A stretch of DNA of 64,000 nt. Origin: SPDF01 sp963812085 (GTDB taxonomy: Bacteria > Gemmatimonadota > Gemmatimonadetes > Gemmatimonadales > GWC2-71-9). The stretch lies in NCBI GenBank assembly GCA_963812085.1, contig CAWETL010000005.1:124001-188000 (forward strand), written 5' to 3'. Positions 7,297 through 16,177 of this stretch are shown here, in pieces. Positions within the stretch are counted from its first letter, which is position 1. Every line of letters begins with the position of its first letter. The translations under genes were made by a program, and so were the position numbers. The notes under the pieces are model-generated. The model was given only the letters and a program-made list of their open reading frames with translations. It was not told the DNA's origin and did not search any database.

Positions 7297-9048
7297 CTAC
7301 TCGTCGGCCGGGGACTCGTCGATGACGGGCTTGACCGGCGGAATGATCGGCTCGTCGGGGTAGCCGACCACCGCCACCACGATGCGGTGATGGATCGGGT
7401 CGACTTCGATGACCTTGACGTCGAGCGGCTGGCCCTCCTTCACCGCGTCGGCCGGGTTGTCGATGTTGGCGACCCCCAGCTGCGACATCGGGGCGAAGGC
7501 CTCGAGGTCGTTGCCGAGATCCACCACGACGCCCTTGTCCATGAGGCGGACGGCGCGGCCGCGGAGCTCGTGGCCGACCGGGAGCGTCTCCCCGATGCGA
7601 AGCCACGGATCCTCCTCGGCCTGCTTGAGCCCGAGGGAGATGCGCTTGTTCTCGCCGTCGATGTTGAGGATCACGACGTTGACGGCGTCGCCCTTCTTGA
7701 CCACTTCCGACGGGTGCTGGACGCGCTTGGTCCAGGACATGTCGGAAATGTGGATCAGGCCGTCGATGCCCGGCTCGATTTCGACGAAGGCGCCGAAGCT
7801 GGTCAGGTTGCGGACCTTGCCCTGGAGCCGGGTGCCCACCGGGAACTTCTGCGGCAGGAGCATCCACGGGTCCTGCTCGATCTGCTTCATGCCGAGGGAG
7901 ATCTTCTCCTCGGACTCGTCGACCTTGAGCACCACCGCCTCGATCGTCTCGCCGATGCTGACGATCTTGGAGGGATGGCGCACGTTGCGGGTCCAGCTCA
8001 TTTCCGAGATGTGCACCAGGCCCTCGATGCCGGGCTCGAGCTCCACGAAGGCGCCGTAGTTGGTGATCGAGACCACCTTGCCCTGCACCCGGGTGCCCAC
8101 CGGGTACTTGGCGGCGACGTCCTTCCAGGGGTACTCCTGGAGCTGCTTCATGCCGAGGCTGATGCGCTCGCGCTGCCAGTCGATGTCGAGGATCTTGACC
8201 TCGACCTCGCGGCCGATGGCGACCATTTCGGTCGGGTGTGAGACCCGGCCGTACGACATGTCGGTGATATGGAGCAGGCCGTCCACGCCGCCGAGGTCGA
8301 TGAACGCCCCGAAGTCGGTGATGTTCTTGACCACGCCCTTCCGGACCTGGCCGACCTGGAGCTCCTTCATCAGGTGCTCGCGCTTGTGCGCCCGCTCGTG
8401 CTCGAGGATCACGCGGCGGCTGACGACGATGTTCCGACGGCGCTTGTTGAGCTTGATGATCTTGAACTCGTAGGTCTGGCCGAGGAGCTCGTCGATGTTC
8501 GGCACCCGGCGGAGCGCGATCTGGCTCCCGGGGAGGAAGGCGTCGACGCCCATCAGGTTCACCACCACGCCGCCCTTGATCTTCTTGACCAGGGTGCCCT
8601 CCACCGGCTCGTCGGCCTCGTGCGCGATCCGGATCTTTTCCCAGACCCGCATGAAGTCGGCCTTCTTCTTGGACAGGACCACGGCCCCGTCCTGGTCCTC
8701 GAGGTGCTCGAGGAACACTTCGACTTCGTCGCCGACGGCCGGCGGCTCCTTGAACTCGTCGAGGGCCACGGAGCCCTCCGACTTGAAGCCGACGTCGAGG
8801 ATGACGGCGTTCTCGGTGATGCGGAGGACTTTCGACTTGACGATCTCGCCCTCGGCGATCGACGCCATGGTGCCCTCGTACATCGAGAGCATCTGCTCGT
8901 ACTCTTCCTCGCTGTAGTCCTCGTCGTAGAGATCGGCGCGGACCAGCAACCCGGTGGTGGTCATCAGGTCGTCGGCCTGGGAAGAGAAGCGGCGTGCGGG
9001 CTGGGCGGGAGTCTCGGAATCGGCTGGAATGACGGGTGTGTCGGCCAT
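7297..9048 (-). CDS. rpsA: 30S ribosomal protein S1
   Basis: mRNA-binding S1 protein of 583 residues. Six S1/OB repeats can be laid out at about 65-128, 148-212, 233-301, 318-388, 405-475 and 492-560. Repeats 3-5 carry the best-conserved motifs (ITDFGAFIDLGG, ITNYGAFVELEPG, LTSFGAFVEIEPG). Repeats 1-2 are the divergent ribosome-docking type. An acidic N-terminal extension (about 1-60) and a proline-rich acidic tail complete it. AAGGAAG precedes the ATG by 7 bases. cmk lies 123 bases upstream in the same direction, as in many genomes. Confidence 0.97.
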   Translation of the reverse strand: MADTPVIPADSETPAQPARRFSSQADDLMTTTGLLVRADLYDEDYSEEEYEQMLSMYEGTMASIAEGEIVKSKVLRITENAVILDVGFKSEGSVALDEFKEPPAVGDEVEVFLEHLEDQDGAVVLSKKKADFMRVWEKIRIAHEADEPVEGTLVKKIKGGVVVNLMGVDAFLPGSQIALRRVPNIDELLGQTYEFKIIKLNKRRRNIVVSRRVILEHERAHKREHLMKELQVGQVRKGVVKNITDFGAFIDLGGVDGLLHITDMSYGRVSHPTEMVAIGREVEVKILDIDWQRERISLGMKQLQEYPWKDVAAKYPVGTRVQGKVVSITNYGAFVELEPGIEGLVHISEMSWTRNVRHPSKIVSIGETIEAVVLKVDESEEKISLGMKQIEQDPWMLLPQKFPVGTRLQGKVRNLTSFGAFVEIEPGIDGLIHISDMSWTKRVQHPSEVVKKGDAVNVVILNIDGENKRISLGLKQAEEDPWLRIGETLPVGHELRGRAVRLMDKGVVVDLGNDLEAFAPMSQLGVANIDNPADAVKEGQPLDVKVIEVDPIHHRIVVAVVGYPDEPIIPPVKPVIDESPADE

Positions 9049-9171
9049 GCGGATGGGCTTCCTTCGCGGAGCGACCGCACCGGACCGGCTGCGGGCTGGG
9101 GTTGACCCCGATCAGGGCGGAAGTGCCCGGATTCGGGAGCCCGAAATGATAATCGCCCGTCCGGCCGGGTG

Positions 9172-9858
9172 CTAGGGGGCGGGGAGCCGGTACACCGCCC
9201 GGGCGAGGGAGGCGATGCCCTCGACCTGCTCCTCGAATTGCATCCGCGAGGTGTCGATTTCGACCGCGTCGTCCGGCGACACCAGGGGGGCGACCGGCCG
9301 GGAGGCGTCCGCCTTGTCCCGGGCCTGGAGCCGCTCGGCCTCGGCGAGGATCTCGGCGTCCGACGCCTGCTCCCCCCGCTGGGCCAGGCGGCGCATGGCG
9401 CGCACCAGCGGCTTGGCGTACAGGAAGATCTTGAGGCCGGCCTCCGGAAAGACCACCGAGCCGATGTCCCGGCCGTCCACCACCACCGGCACCCCGGCTT
9501 CGGCCAGGGCGCGCATCCGGGCGTTGGCCCAGTCCCGGACGTCCGGGACCGCCGAGACCGCCGACACCGCCGCGGTGACCTCGGGGGTGCGGATCAGGTG
9601 CTCGGCGGGCGCGCCATCGAGCAGCGGGACGAAGTCCTCGCCCTCGGGACGGAGGCCGAGGCCGCGCCGCTCGGCAAGGGTGAGAAGCCGGGCCACGTCG
9701 AGGTGGTCCGGGTCGAGGCCGGCGTCGAGCGCCACCCTCGTGAGCGCGCGGTACAGCGCGCCGGAATCGAGGTGGTGAAATCCGATGGCGCGGGCCACGG
9801 CGCGAGCGGTGCTCGACTTGCCGGATGCCGCGGGACCATCGATGGCGACGACACGCAT
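9172..9858 (-). CDS. cmk: cytidylate kinase
   Basis: Phosphorylates CMP and dCMP using ATP in pyrimidine nucleotide synthesis. The 228-residue protein begins with the P-loop GPAASGKSS (8-16) and holds the CMP-binding DGRDIGSVVFPEA segment. It is of normal length for bacterial Cmk. Its ATG shares one base with the aroA stop (TAATG at 9856-9860), so it is translationally coupled to aroA. The aroA-cmk-rpsA order is widespread. Confidence 0.96.
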   Translation of the reverse strand: MRVVAIDGPAASGKSSTARAVARAIGFHHLDSGALYRALTRVALDAGLDPDHLDVARLLTLAERRGLGLRPEGEDFVPLLDGAPAEHLIRTPEVTAAVSAVSAVPDVRDWANARMRALAEAGVPVVVDGRDIGSVVFPEAGLKIFLYAKPLVRAMRRLAQRGEQASDAEILAEAERLQARDKADASRPVAPLVSPDDAVEIDTSRMQFEEQVEGIASLARAVYRLPAP

Positions 9859-11135
9859 TACGACCTCCCCCTGCGCTTCGCGCCCAGCGCGCGGAGCGAC
9901 TCGTAAAACCCCGGAAAGCTCACGGCGGCGCAGTCCGGATCGTCCACGCGCACCTTGGCGCCGGGCAGGGTGCCCAGCACGGCGAAGGCCATCGCGAGGC
10001 GATGATCGCCGGCCGTGACCACGCGGCCCGCCGGCGGCGCCGCTCCTCCCTGCACCGACAGGGTGTTGCCCCGGGCCTCTGCCCGGGCCCCGACCGCGCG
10101 CAGGTTGCTGGCAAGCAGCGCGAGCCGATCGCTCTCCTTGACCCGAAGCTCGCCGACCTCCCGGAAGACGGTGGTACCCTCCGCGCGGCTGGCGAGTACC
10201 GAAAGCAGCGGGATTTCGTCGATGAGCCCGGGAATCTCCCCCGGCGCCACCTCGGTGGCGCGGAGCGCCGCCGGCCGGACCACGAGGTCGCCCACCGGTT
10301 CGCCGGCCGCCTCGTGGGCGTTCTCGACCGCGACCTCGGCGCCCATCCGCGCGAGGACGCGCAGGAACCCGGTCCGGGTGGGATTGAGGCAGACGTCGCG
10401 CAACCGCAGCGCGCCGCCCTCCGCGAGGAGCGCCGCCCCCACCAGAAAGGCCGCCGACGACGGGTCTCCTGGAACATGAAAGTCGGCCCCGACGATCCGG
10501 CCGGTGGGCGCGAAGCGGATCCAGTCTCCGTCGTCGTCCACCGCATACCCGAACGCGCGCAGCATGCGCTCGGTGTGGTCGCGCGAGCGGCCGGCGGGCT
10601 CACGGACCTGCACCGGCACGCCGCCGGCGACGCCGGCGAGCATCAGCGCGCTCTTGAGCTGGGCGCTGGAGACGGGCAGTTCGTACCGGAGCGAACTCAG
10701 CGTTCCGCCGCGGACGGTGAGCGGCAGTCCGTCGCCGCCCTGGAAGGTGAACCGCGCGCCCATCAGCTCGAGCGGAAGGGTGACACGCCGCATCGGCCGG
10801 CGCCGGAGCGACCGATCGCCGGTCAGCGTGGCCGAGAAGGGATGCGCGGCGAGCAGTCCGAGGAGGAGCCGCGCGGTCGTCCCGGAATTTCCGCAGTGGA
10901 GCTCGGCGATCGGGCGCCGGAATCGTCCTCGGCCCGTGACCGCGATGCCGCGCCCCGCCACCAGCGGCGAGACGGCGGCGCCGAGCTGGCGGAGGACGCG
11001 CGCCGAACTGCGCGCGTCGAGCGAAGTGAGGGCCCCCTCGATCCGGCTGGTCCCGCGGGCGAACGCCGCAAACAGGAGCGCGCGATGCGTGATGCTCTTG
11101 TCGCCGGGGACGCGGAGATCGGCCGCGACGATCAC
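9858..11135 (-). CDS. aroA: 3-phosphoshikimate 1-carboxyvinyltransferase (EPSP synthase)
   Basis: Joins phosphoenolpyruvate to shikimate-3-phosphate in the aromatic amino acid pathway. The 425-residue protein has the N-terminal PGDKSITHRAL motif (about 10-20), GNSGTTARLLLG in the first domain, and the second-domain GDPSSAAF and LRVKESDRL motifs with the following GDHRLAM. Both halves of the inside-out barrel are complete. It is the first gene of aroA-cmk(-rpsA), and its promoter must lie in the 225-bp divergent gap to the plus-strand receiver gene. Confidence 0.96.
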   Translation of the reverse strand: MIVAADLRVPGDKSITHRALLFAAFARGTSRIEGALTSLDARSSARVLRQLGAAVSPLVAGRGIAVTGRGRFRRPIAELHCGNSGTTARLLLGLLAAHPFSATLTGDRSLRRRPMRRVTLPLELMGARFTFQGGDGLPLTVRGGTLSSLRYELPVSSAQLKSALMLAGVAGGVPVQVREPAGRSRDHTERMLRAFGYAVDDDGDWIRFAPTGRIVGADFHVPGDPSSAAFLVGAALLAEGGALRLRDVCLNPTRTGFLRVLARMGAEVAVENAHEAAGEPVGDLVVRPAALRATEVAPGEIPGLIDEIPLLSVLASRAEGTTVFREVGELRVKESDRLALLASNLRAVGARAEARGNTLSVQGGAAPPAGRVVTAGDHRLAMAFAVLGTLPGAKVRVDDPDCAAVSFPGFYESLRALGAKRRGRS

Positions 11136-11360
11136 GCGGAATGCCCCGTGAGCGGCGCGATGCCGGGGGCCCGGTGCGGCCAGGCGACGACCCCACCGGG
11201 GCCGCCAAGTCCAACGAGCGCAAGCGTCTCAAGGCACATCGGGGTCGCCGATCGGGGAAGATGCGCGCAAGTGAAGGCAAGGCACGGGGTTTGCTAGCGT
11301 TGTCGCGCGAATCCTATCCCCAAGGCGGCGGATTCTCAACGGCGCGCCGAGGGAGGCGAT

Positions 11361-11738
11361 GTGGCGACGATCCTGATCGTGGAAGACAGCCCCGACAACA
11401 TGAAGCTGTTCCGTACCCTGCTCACCCTGCACGGCCACGACGTCCTGGGGCTCGGCGGGGGAGACGGGCTGGTGCAGCACATCATCGACAGCCGGCCCGA
11501 CCTGGTGCTGATGGACATCCAGCTGCCCGAGCGGGACGGCTTCGCGCTGCTGCAGGACATCCGGCGCGAGGTGCCGGTGCCGGTCCGGGTCGTGGCCCTC
11601 ACGGCGCACGCGATGACGGGCGACCGCGAACGGGCCATCGGCGCCGGCTTCGACGGCTACATCACCAAGCCGATCGACATCCGGGCCTTCCCCGTCCAGG
11701 TGGCCGACGCGCTCCGCGTGGGCGGCCGCCCGCGCTGA
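11361..11738 (+). CDS. stand-alone receiver (CheY/DivK-like response regulator)
   Basis: A 125-residue single receiver domain without an output domain. The acidic pocket is E8/D9, the phosphoacceptor is D52 in LVLMDIQLPERDG, and the switch and catalytic residues are T81 and K103 (ITKPID). It is therefore probably phosphorylatable and acts by protein-protein contact. The start is GTG, six bases after GGGAGG. The partner kinase is not in the window. It heads a plus-strand group with a membrane protein and a pilin-like protein, which may link it to surface-structure control, though that is guesswork. Confidence 0.88.
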   Translation: MATILIVEDSPDNMKLFRTLLTLHGHDVLGLGGGDGLVQHIIDSRPDLVLMDIQLPERDGFALLQDIRREVPVPVRVVALTAHAMTGDRERAIGAGFDGYITKPIDIRAFPVQVADALRVGGRPR

Positions 11739-11805
11739 TGGCATTGCGCCCGGGCCCCCACGGGCCGACATTCAGACCCATGCCGCCAACCGACAGAGAT
11801 TCCCG

Positions 11806-12315
11806 TTGAGTCAACCTCCCAAGCGACCGGCCGCCCCCGGCAACACCAAGGAAGCGCTGTATGAAGCGCTCCAGGGCGCCGTCGAATCCGAACGGGGCAA
11901 GAAGCGGCCGGCAGGGCGACAGGAACGCCGGGGCGGGTCTCGCGTGATGTGGGGTTCCCTCATCGTGCTGGCCGCGGTCGGCGTCTGGCTCGGCGTGACC
12001 CGTCCGCCGTGGCTCATCCCGGAACCGCCGGCGCCGCACTCCAGCGAGTTCCAGGACGCCAGCCTCCGGATGCTGCTCTACATGGAGAGCCGGAGGATCG
12101 AGCAGTATCGCGGAGCGCACGGCCGGCTCCCGGCCACGCTGGCGGCGGTCGGCTCGGTTCCCGAGGGACTGACCTACACGATCCTCTCGGAGGACACCTT
12201 CCGGCTGGACGGCGTGTCCGGCGGACTGCGGCTGAGTTTCGCCTCGACCGACAGCGTGGCGCCGTTCCTCAAGAATTCGTTCGAGCTGCTTTCGCGACGC
12301 CAGGTGAAGCCGTGA
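11806..12315 (+). CDS. single-pass membrane protein of unknown function
   Basis: A 169-residue protein I do not recognise. Residues 1-47 are basic and cytoplasmic in character, about 48-65 (MWGSLIVLAAVGVWLGV) form one transmembrane helix, and the remaining about 100 residues would be periplasmic. The outer part (MESRRIEQYRGAHGRLP, then short strands) resembles a pseudopilin globular region lacking the N-terminal processing motif. The TTG start at 11806 has no strong ribosome-binding site, so it is uncertain. Its stop overlaps the next gene's GTG by 4 bases, tying it to the pilin-like gene. Confidence 0.6.
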   Translation: MSQPPKRPAAPGNTKEALYEALQGAVESERGKKRPAGRQERRGGSRVMWGSLIVLAAVGVWLGVTRPPWLIPEPPAPHSSEFQDASLRMLLYMESRRIEQYRGAHGRLPATLAAVGSVPEGLTYTILSEDTFRLDGVSGGLRLSFASTDSVAPFLKNSFELLSRRQVKP

Positions 12316-12785
12316 GCCGGCGGTCGCTGTCCCGGCGCGGGTTCACGCTGATCGAGATGCTCGTGGTGTTCGTGGTCATCGGGATCCTCGCCTCGATCTC
12401 GATCCTCAAGTACATCGACCTGCGCCGGACGGCGCAGACGGCGCGCATTTCCGGGGACTTCAACACCATCAAGATCGCGGTCTATACCTACTACTCCGAC
12501 GCCAATGCCTGGCCCACCGAAGTCGGGCCGGGGGTCGTCCCACCGGAGCTGGTGCCGATCCTGAGCCCGGGCTTCACGTTCACCAAGGACGTCTACACCC
12601 TCGACTACGACTACTTCCCGGTCTCGGGGTCGGGCGTGGGCGGCTATATCGTCGGGATCACCGTCACCACACCCGACCCCATCCTGATGGCCAAGCTGGA
12701 GCAGATCCTCGGCCGGAACATGCCGTTTCTTTCGGCCGGGGGCGCGCTCACCTACATCATCGTGGGCGCCGACGGCGCGTCGTAG
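12312..12785 (+). CDS. type IV pilin-like / type II secretion pseudopilin protein
   Basis: A 157-residue prepilin-like protein. The N-terminus has a short basic leader ending at G10, followed by FTLIEM with the conserved glutamate at mature position 5, then a hydrophobic helix to about residue 32. This is the class III signal cleaved by prepilin peptidase. The rest (TARISGDFNTIKIAVYTYY, then a WPTEVGPG region) resembles GspG-type major pseudopilins. The GTG start forms a GTGA overlap with the preceding stop. No peptidase, ATPase or secretin gene is in the window, so assembly machinery must be elsewhere. Confidence 0.82.
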   Translation: MSRRSLSRRGFTLIEMLVVFVVIGILASISILKYIDLRRTAQTARISGDFNTIKIAVYTYYSDANAWPTEVGPGVVPPELVPILSPGFTFTKDVYTLDYDYFPVSGSGVGGYIVGITVTTPDPILMAKLEQILGRNMPFLSAGGALTYIIVGADGAS

Positions 12786-12812
12786 CGAATCCTACCGACT
12801 CGCGCATGCGAT

Positions 12813-12842
12813 CGGGGCCCGCCAGATGTTCGGCGGGCCCCG
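12813..12842. terminator. bidirectional intrinsic terminator
   Basis: A perfect 11-bp stem (CGGGGCCCGCC with GGCGGGCCCCG) and an 8-base loop lie between the convergent pilin-like gene and the small membrane-protein gene. Only a short GCGCGTTT follows on the plus strand, so termination strength is uncertain. Confidence 0.65.
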
Positions 12843-12848
12843 CGCGTT

Positions 12849-13226
12849 TCAGGGAGTGGAGGGGCCGGTCGAGTGAGGTCGGATCAGCAACACCGTCACC
12901 ACGGCATGGATCGCGACCGCCGGCCAGAGCAGGGGGCCGCGCATCCGGTCCACCGCGCCGACATATCCGAGGTACATCGCGATCATCACGTTGTACACCG
13001 CCATGCCCCGGAGCGACCGCAGCAGCATCCCGATCTCCGCATCCCCAGGCCAGACGGCGGCGCTCAGCGCGAAGAGCGCGATCCCGAAGCATCGCACGAC
13101 GACTGCCGCCACGCCCGTGAGTTCCTGGCCGAGCAGCAGCCGCCCGACCAAGCCGGGAGCCGCGAAGGCCGCGACTCCCGTCACGGCCTCCACGGCGCTG
13201 GAGAACGCCAGCACGCGTCGGGTCAC
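12849..13226 (-). CDS. small four-helix membrane protein
   Basis: A 125-residue hydrophobic protein with about four predicted transmembrane helices (roughly 8-30, 37-60, 75-91 and 98-116) and no recognisable family. Its GTG start overlaps the arylsulfatase stop by 4 bases (GTGA, 13223-13226), so the two should be made together. It might anchor or assist the sulfatase or transport a product; nothing in the sequence decides this. Confidence 0.6.
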   Translation of the reverse strand: MTRRVLAFSSAVEAVTGVAAFAAPGLVGRLLLGQELTGVAAVVVRCFGIALFALSAAVWPGDAEIGMLLRSLRGMAVYNVMIAMYLGYVGAVDRMRGPLLWPAVAIHAVVTVLLIRPHSTGPSTP

Positions 13227-15841
13227 GGCGTCGCCGCTGGCGGTTCGGGGGTGAGCTTGATGGTCAGCTTGTCGAGCTTGCCGGTGAACTTGAACGGCGG
13301 ATCGTAGCGATACCGGGCGAGGGCCACCCCGGAACGGGTGTCTTCGCCGACGTCGAAGCTCTCGTCCTCCGGAAAGGTGACCGGTGTGGAGTGGGACATC
13401 GAATCCCGGGCCACTTCCTTGCCGTCCACGGTCAGGATTCCGGTGCCACCCTTGCCGAGCCCCGGTTCGGTGGGCTTCCAGTCGAAGACGATGGTGTGCT
13501 GCCCGGCGCCCAGGGATGGCCCGACCCAGAAGGTCCGCTCGAGATCAAGCAGGTTATACAGGAAGACCGGCCTGCCACCACCCAGGCCGAAGAGGCGAGT
13601 GGCCACCACTGCCAGCACCCAGAGCGATCCCAGCCCGAAGACGAGCTTGCCGAAGCGCCGCCTGCCTCGCGATGGCACGCCGGCCACGATCATCAGCAGC
13701 CCGACTCCCAGCAGGCCCAGCCCGAGATTCCTGACCAGCGGGCTCTCGAGCCACCAGCGGTAGCTCCTCGTCAGGAACAGGCCGTAGCCGCCGAAACGGC
13801 CGCCATCGGTGACGATCATCCCTTCCGCCCCGCCCGAGGGAATCGTGACCTCGGCGGTGACGGTGTACGCCTTGTTCAGGATGTTCGGCGCGCCGCTGTT
13901 GGGCACTCCCGTCAGCGATCCGGTGTAGGTGAACTCCGTGCGGCCGCCGGTCAGGTTCGGACGCGGTGCGTTCCAGCGGCTCAGCGTCGAGTTGTCGAGG
14001 GGCAGCACGTCGTACTTTGCGGCCTCCTGGTAGAACATGGCCTGCAGTTCCTTGAGCTTTCCCGGCATCTGGGCTGCCAGGTCGTTGGACTCCGTCGGGT
14101 CCTCGTAGACGTTGTACAGCTCCCAGTTGTAGCCGGTGAGCAGGTCGGGCGGGGTCGCGGTGCTCAACTCCCAGGGCAGGGTGGCCGGCGTCGTGGCCGC
14201 GACCCAGCCGTCGTGGTAGATCGCGCGGTTGCCGAGCATCTCGAAATACTGCGTGGTGCGCCGGGATGGGGCGCCGGCACCCGCCTTGTCCCACGTGTAC
14301 ACCATGCTGACGCCCTGCACGGGCGTCTGTGGGATCCCGTCCACCGTGTCGGGCGCCGGGATGCCGGTCGCCTCGAGGATGGTGGGGACGATGTCGATGA
14401 CGTGGTGGAACTGCCTGCGAATTCCCCCCACGTCCGTAATGTGGCCTGGCCACGACATGGCCACGCCCTGGGCCGTGCCACCGAAATGCGACGGCACCTG
14501 CTTGACCCACTTGAACGGGGTGTCCATCGCCCAGGCCCACTCGGCCGCGTAGTGCGGGAAGGTCCTGTCGGAGCCCCAGAACGGGTAGAACAGGTACTGG
14601 GCCTTCACTGGCACGGGAACGCCGTTGAATGTCGTGAACTCGTTGGGGGTGCCGTCGAGCATCCCCTCGGCGCTGGCCCCGTTGTCGCCGCTGATGTAGA
14701 TGATGAGCGTATTGTCGAGCTCGCCGAGGTCCTCGACCGCCTGGACGACGCGGCCGATCTCGTAGTCGGTGTAGGCCAGGTAGGCGCCGTACACGTCCAT
14801 CTGTCGGATGAAGAGCTTCTTCTTCTCCGGGCTGAGGGAATCCCACGTCGGCAGCGTCGAGGGCCACTCCGTGAGCTTGGCGTTTTCCGGCATGATCCCC
14901 AGCCGCTTCTGGTTGGCGAAGATCGTGTCCCGGATGGCGTTCCACCCCTCGTCGAAGAGGTGCATGTCGCTGACTTTCTTGATCCACTCCGGCGTCGGGT
15001 GGTGCGGCGCGTGGGTGCCCCCTGGCACATAATAGACCAGCCACCGCTTGTCTGGCGCGACCTCCTTGAGCCGCGTCATGTACCCGATGGCGTCGTCGGC
15101 CATCGCCGTCGTCAGATTCCAGCCCGGGTTGTCCAGGAAGGGGTAGATCGCCGTTGTATTGCGGAACAGGTTCGGCTGCCACTGGCTGGCGTCGCCGCCG
15201 ACGAACCCGTAGAAATACTCGAAACCCATCCCGCTGGGCCACTGGTTGAACGGGCCGGCCTGGGTGGCCTGGTAGAACGGCGTGTTGTGGTCCTTGCCGA
15301 ACCACGAGGTGGCGTAGCCGTTCTCCTGCAGAATTCGCCCGATGCTGGCGGAATTGAGCGGGATGTACGAGTCGTAACCGGGATAGCCGGTGGCGATCTC
15401 ACCCACGACGCCGAAGCCGACGCTGTGATGATTGCGCCCGGTGATCAGCGCCGCGCGGGTCGGCGAGCAGAGCGACGTGGAGTGGAAGTTGGTGTAGCGA
15501 AGCCCGCTCTTCGCGATGCGGTCCAGGGTCGGCGTGGGGATGACGCCGCCGAAGGTGCTCGGCGCCCCGAAACCCTCATCGTCGGTCATGATGAGCAGCA
15601 CGTTCGGTGCGCCCTTCGGCGGCACCACGCGCGGCGCCCACCACGGGGTGGATTGCGGGGCCGTTTGCTTGATGACCCCGCCGAACTTGGGATCGGGAGG
15701 CGGCAGCCGCTTCCCGTCGATGGTCGTGGTGGCGTGGGGTGATCCGGGCGTGCCGGTGACGACCTGTGCCGAGACCGGCGGGGCGAGGAGGAGGGCGAGC
15801 AACAACGACGCGGCGCTAATCGCGGACAGCCTGGCGGACAT
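13223..15841 (-). CDS. arylsulfatase (formylglycine-dependent sulfatase) with transmembrane insertion
   Basis: Exported sulfate-ester hydrolase of 872 residues. A Sec signal peptide covers residues 1-25 (cleavage near VSA-Q). The alkaline-phosphatase-fold domain has metal ligands in MTDDEG (D87, D88) and the sulfatase signature CSPTR with C125 as the formylglycine precursor; YISGDNGAS provides the second metal site. The maturase is not in the window. In the C-terminal domain the run from GGRFGGYGLFL to GRPVFLYNLLDLER is broken by about 65 residues (about 691-755) holding two hydrophobic helices around a basic RGRRRFGK loop, which would tether the enzyme to a membrane. The start at the signal peptide is preferred over an ATG 30 codons earlier. 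Confidence 0.9.
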   Translation of the reverse strand: MSARLSAISAASLLLALLLAPPVSAQVVTGTPGSPHATTTIDGKRLPPPDPKFGGVIKQTAPQSTPWWAPRVVPPKGAPNVLLIMTDDEGFGAPSTFGGVIPTPTLDRIAKSGLRYTNFHSTSLCSPTRAALITGRNHHSVGFGVVGEIATGYPGYDSYIPLNSASIGRILQENGYATSWFGKDHNTPFYQATQAGPFNQWPSGMGFEYFYGFVGGDASQWQPNLFRNTTAIYPFLDNPGWNLTTAMADDAIGYMTRLKEVAPDKRWLVYYVPGGTHAPHHPTPEWIKKVSDMHLFDEGWNAIRDTIFANQKRLGIMPENAKLTEWPSTLPTWDSLSPEKKKLFIRQMDVYGAYLAYTDYEIGRVVQAVEDLGELDNTLIIYISGDNGASAEGMLDGTPNEFTTFNGVPVPVKAQYLFYPFWGSDRTFPHYAAEWAWAMDTPFKWVKQVPSHFGGTAQGVAMSWPGHITDVGGIRRQFHHVIDIVPTILEATGIPAPDTVDGIPQTPVQGVSMVYTWDKAGAGAPSRRTTQYFEMLGNRAIYHDGWVAATTPATLPWELSTATPPDLLTGYNWELYNVYEDPTESNDLAAQMPGKLKELQAMFYQEAAKYDVLPLDNSTLSRWNAPRPNLTGGRTEFTYTGSLTGVPNSGAPNILNKAYTVTAEVTIPSGGAEGMIVTDGGRFGGYGLFLTRSYRWWLESPLVRNLGLGLLGVGLLMIVAGVPSRGRRRFGKLVFGLGSLWVLAVVATRLFGLGGGRPVFLYNLLDLERTFWVGPSLGAGQHTIVFDWKPTEPGLGKGGTGILTVDGKEVARDSMSHSTPVTFPEDESFDVGEDTRSGVALARYRYDPPFKFTGKLDKLTIKLTPEPPAATP

Positions 15842-16047
15842 GCGGACTCCGATCCTCACGGGAGGAACCGGGCCGGTCGCGGGGGCCGAAGATGTCGGCG
15901 CGCCCGGAACGAGCCAAGGGACTGCCGCCAATCTATAGCGCGGACGTGTTCGCGGCGAGTGAGGCCGGGTTTGTGAAGGATGTCAGAGGAGAGAATCGGC
16001 GCTCCGTGAGGCGGCCGCCCTCGAGAGCCTCAGCATCGAGGCGGGAG

Positions 16048-16133
16048 TGCCCGGGGTGGGGATCGAACCCACATGGGGATTGCTCCCCTTGGGATTTTAA
16101 GTCCCATGCGTCTGCCAGTTTCGCCACCCGGGC
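16048..16133 (-). tRNA. tRNA-Leu (anticodon UAA)
   Basis: An 86-nt class II tRNA. The 7-bp acceptor stem is GCCCGGG/CCCGGGC with discriminator A at 16048. The anticodon arm is TGGGA-CTTAAAA-TCCCA, giving anticodon UAA. A long variable arm (GGGGAGCAATCCCC) is typical of tRNA-Leu. CCA is not encoded, so it must be added after transcription. Confidence 0.95.
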
Positions 16134-16177
16134 CAGATGGTGGACAATACCACCGCGCGCAGCGGCCGGCCACAGGG

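Noticed and set aside
11229..11771. 180-codon minus-strand frame opposite the receiver gene
   Set aside because: The plus-strand frame has a complete receiver active site and SD; the antisense frame shows no family.
13391..15742. 783-codon open frame on the plus strand opposite the arylsulfatase
   Set aside because: High-GC antisense shadow: no motif, biased R/A/G/P/H composition, no SD; the minus-strand sulfatase explains the region.
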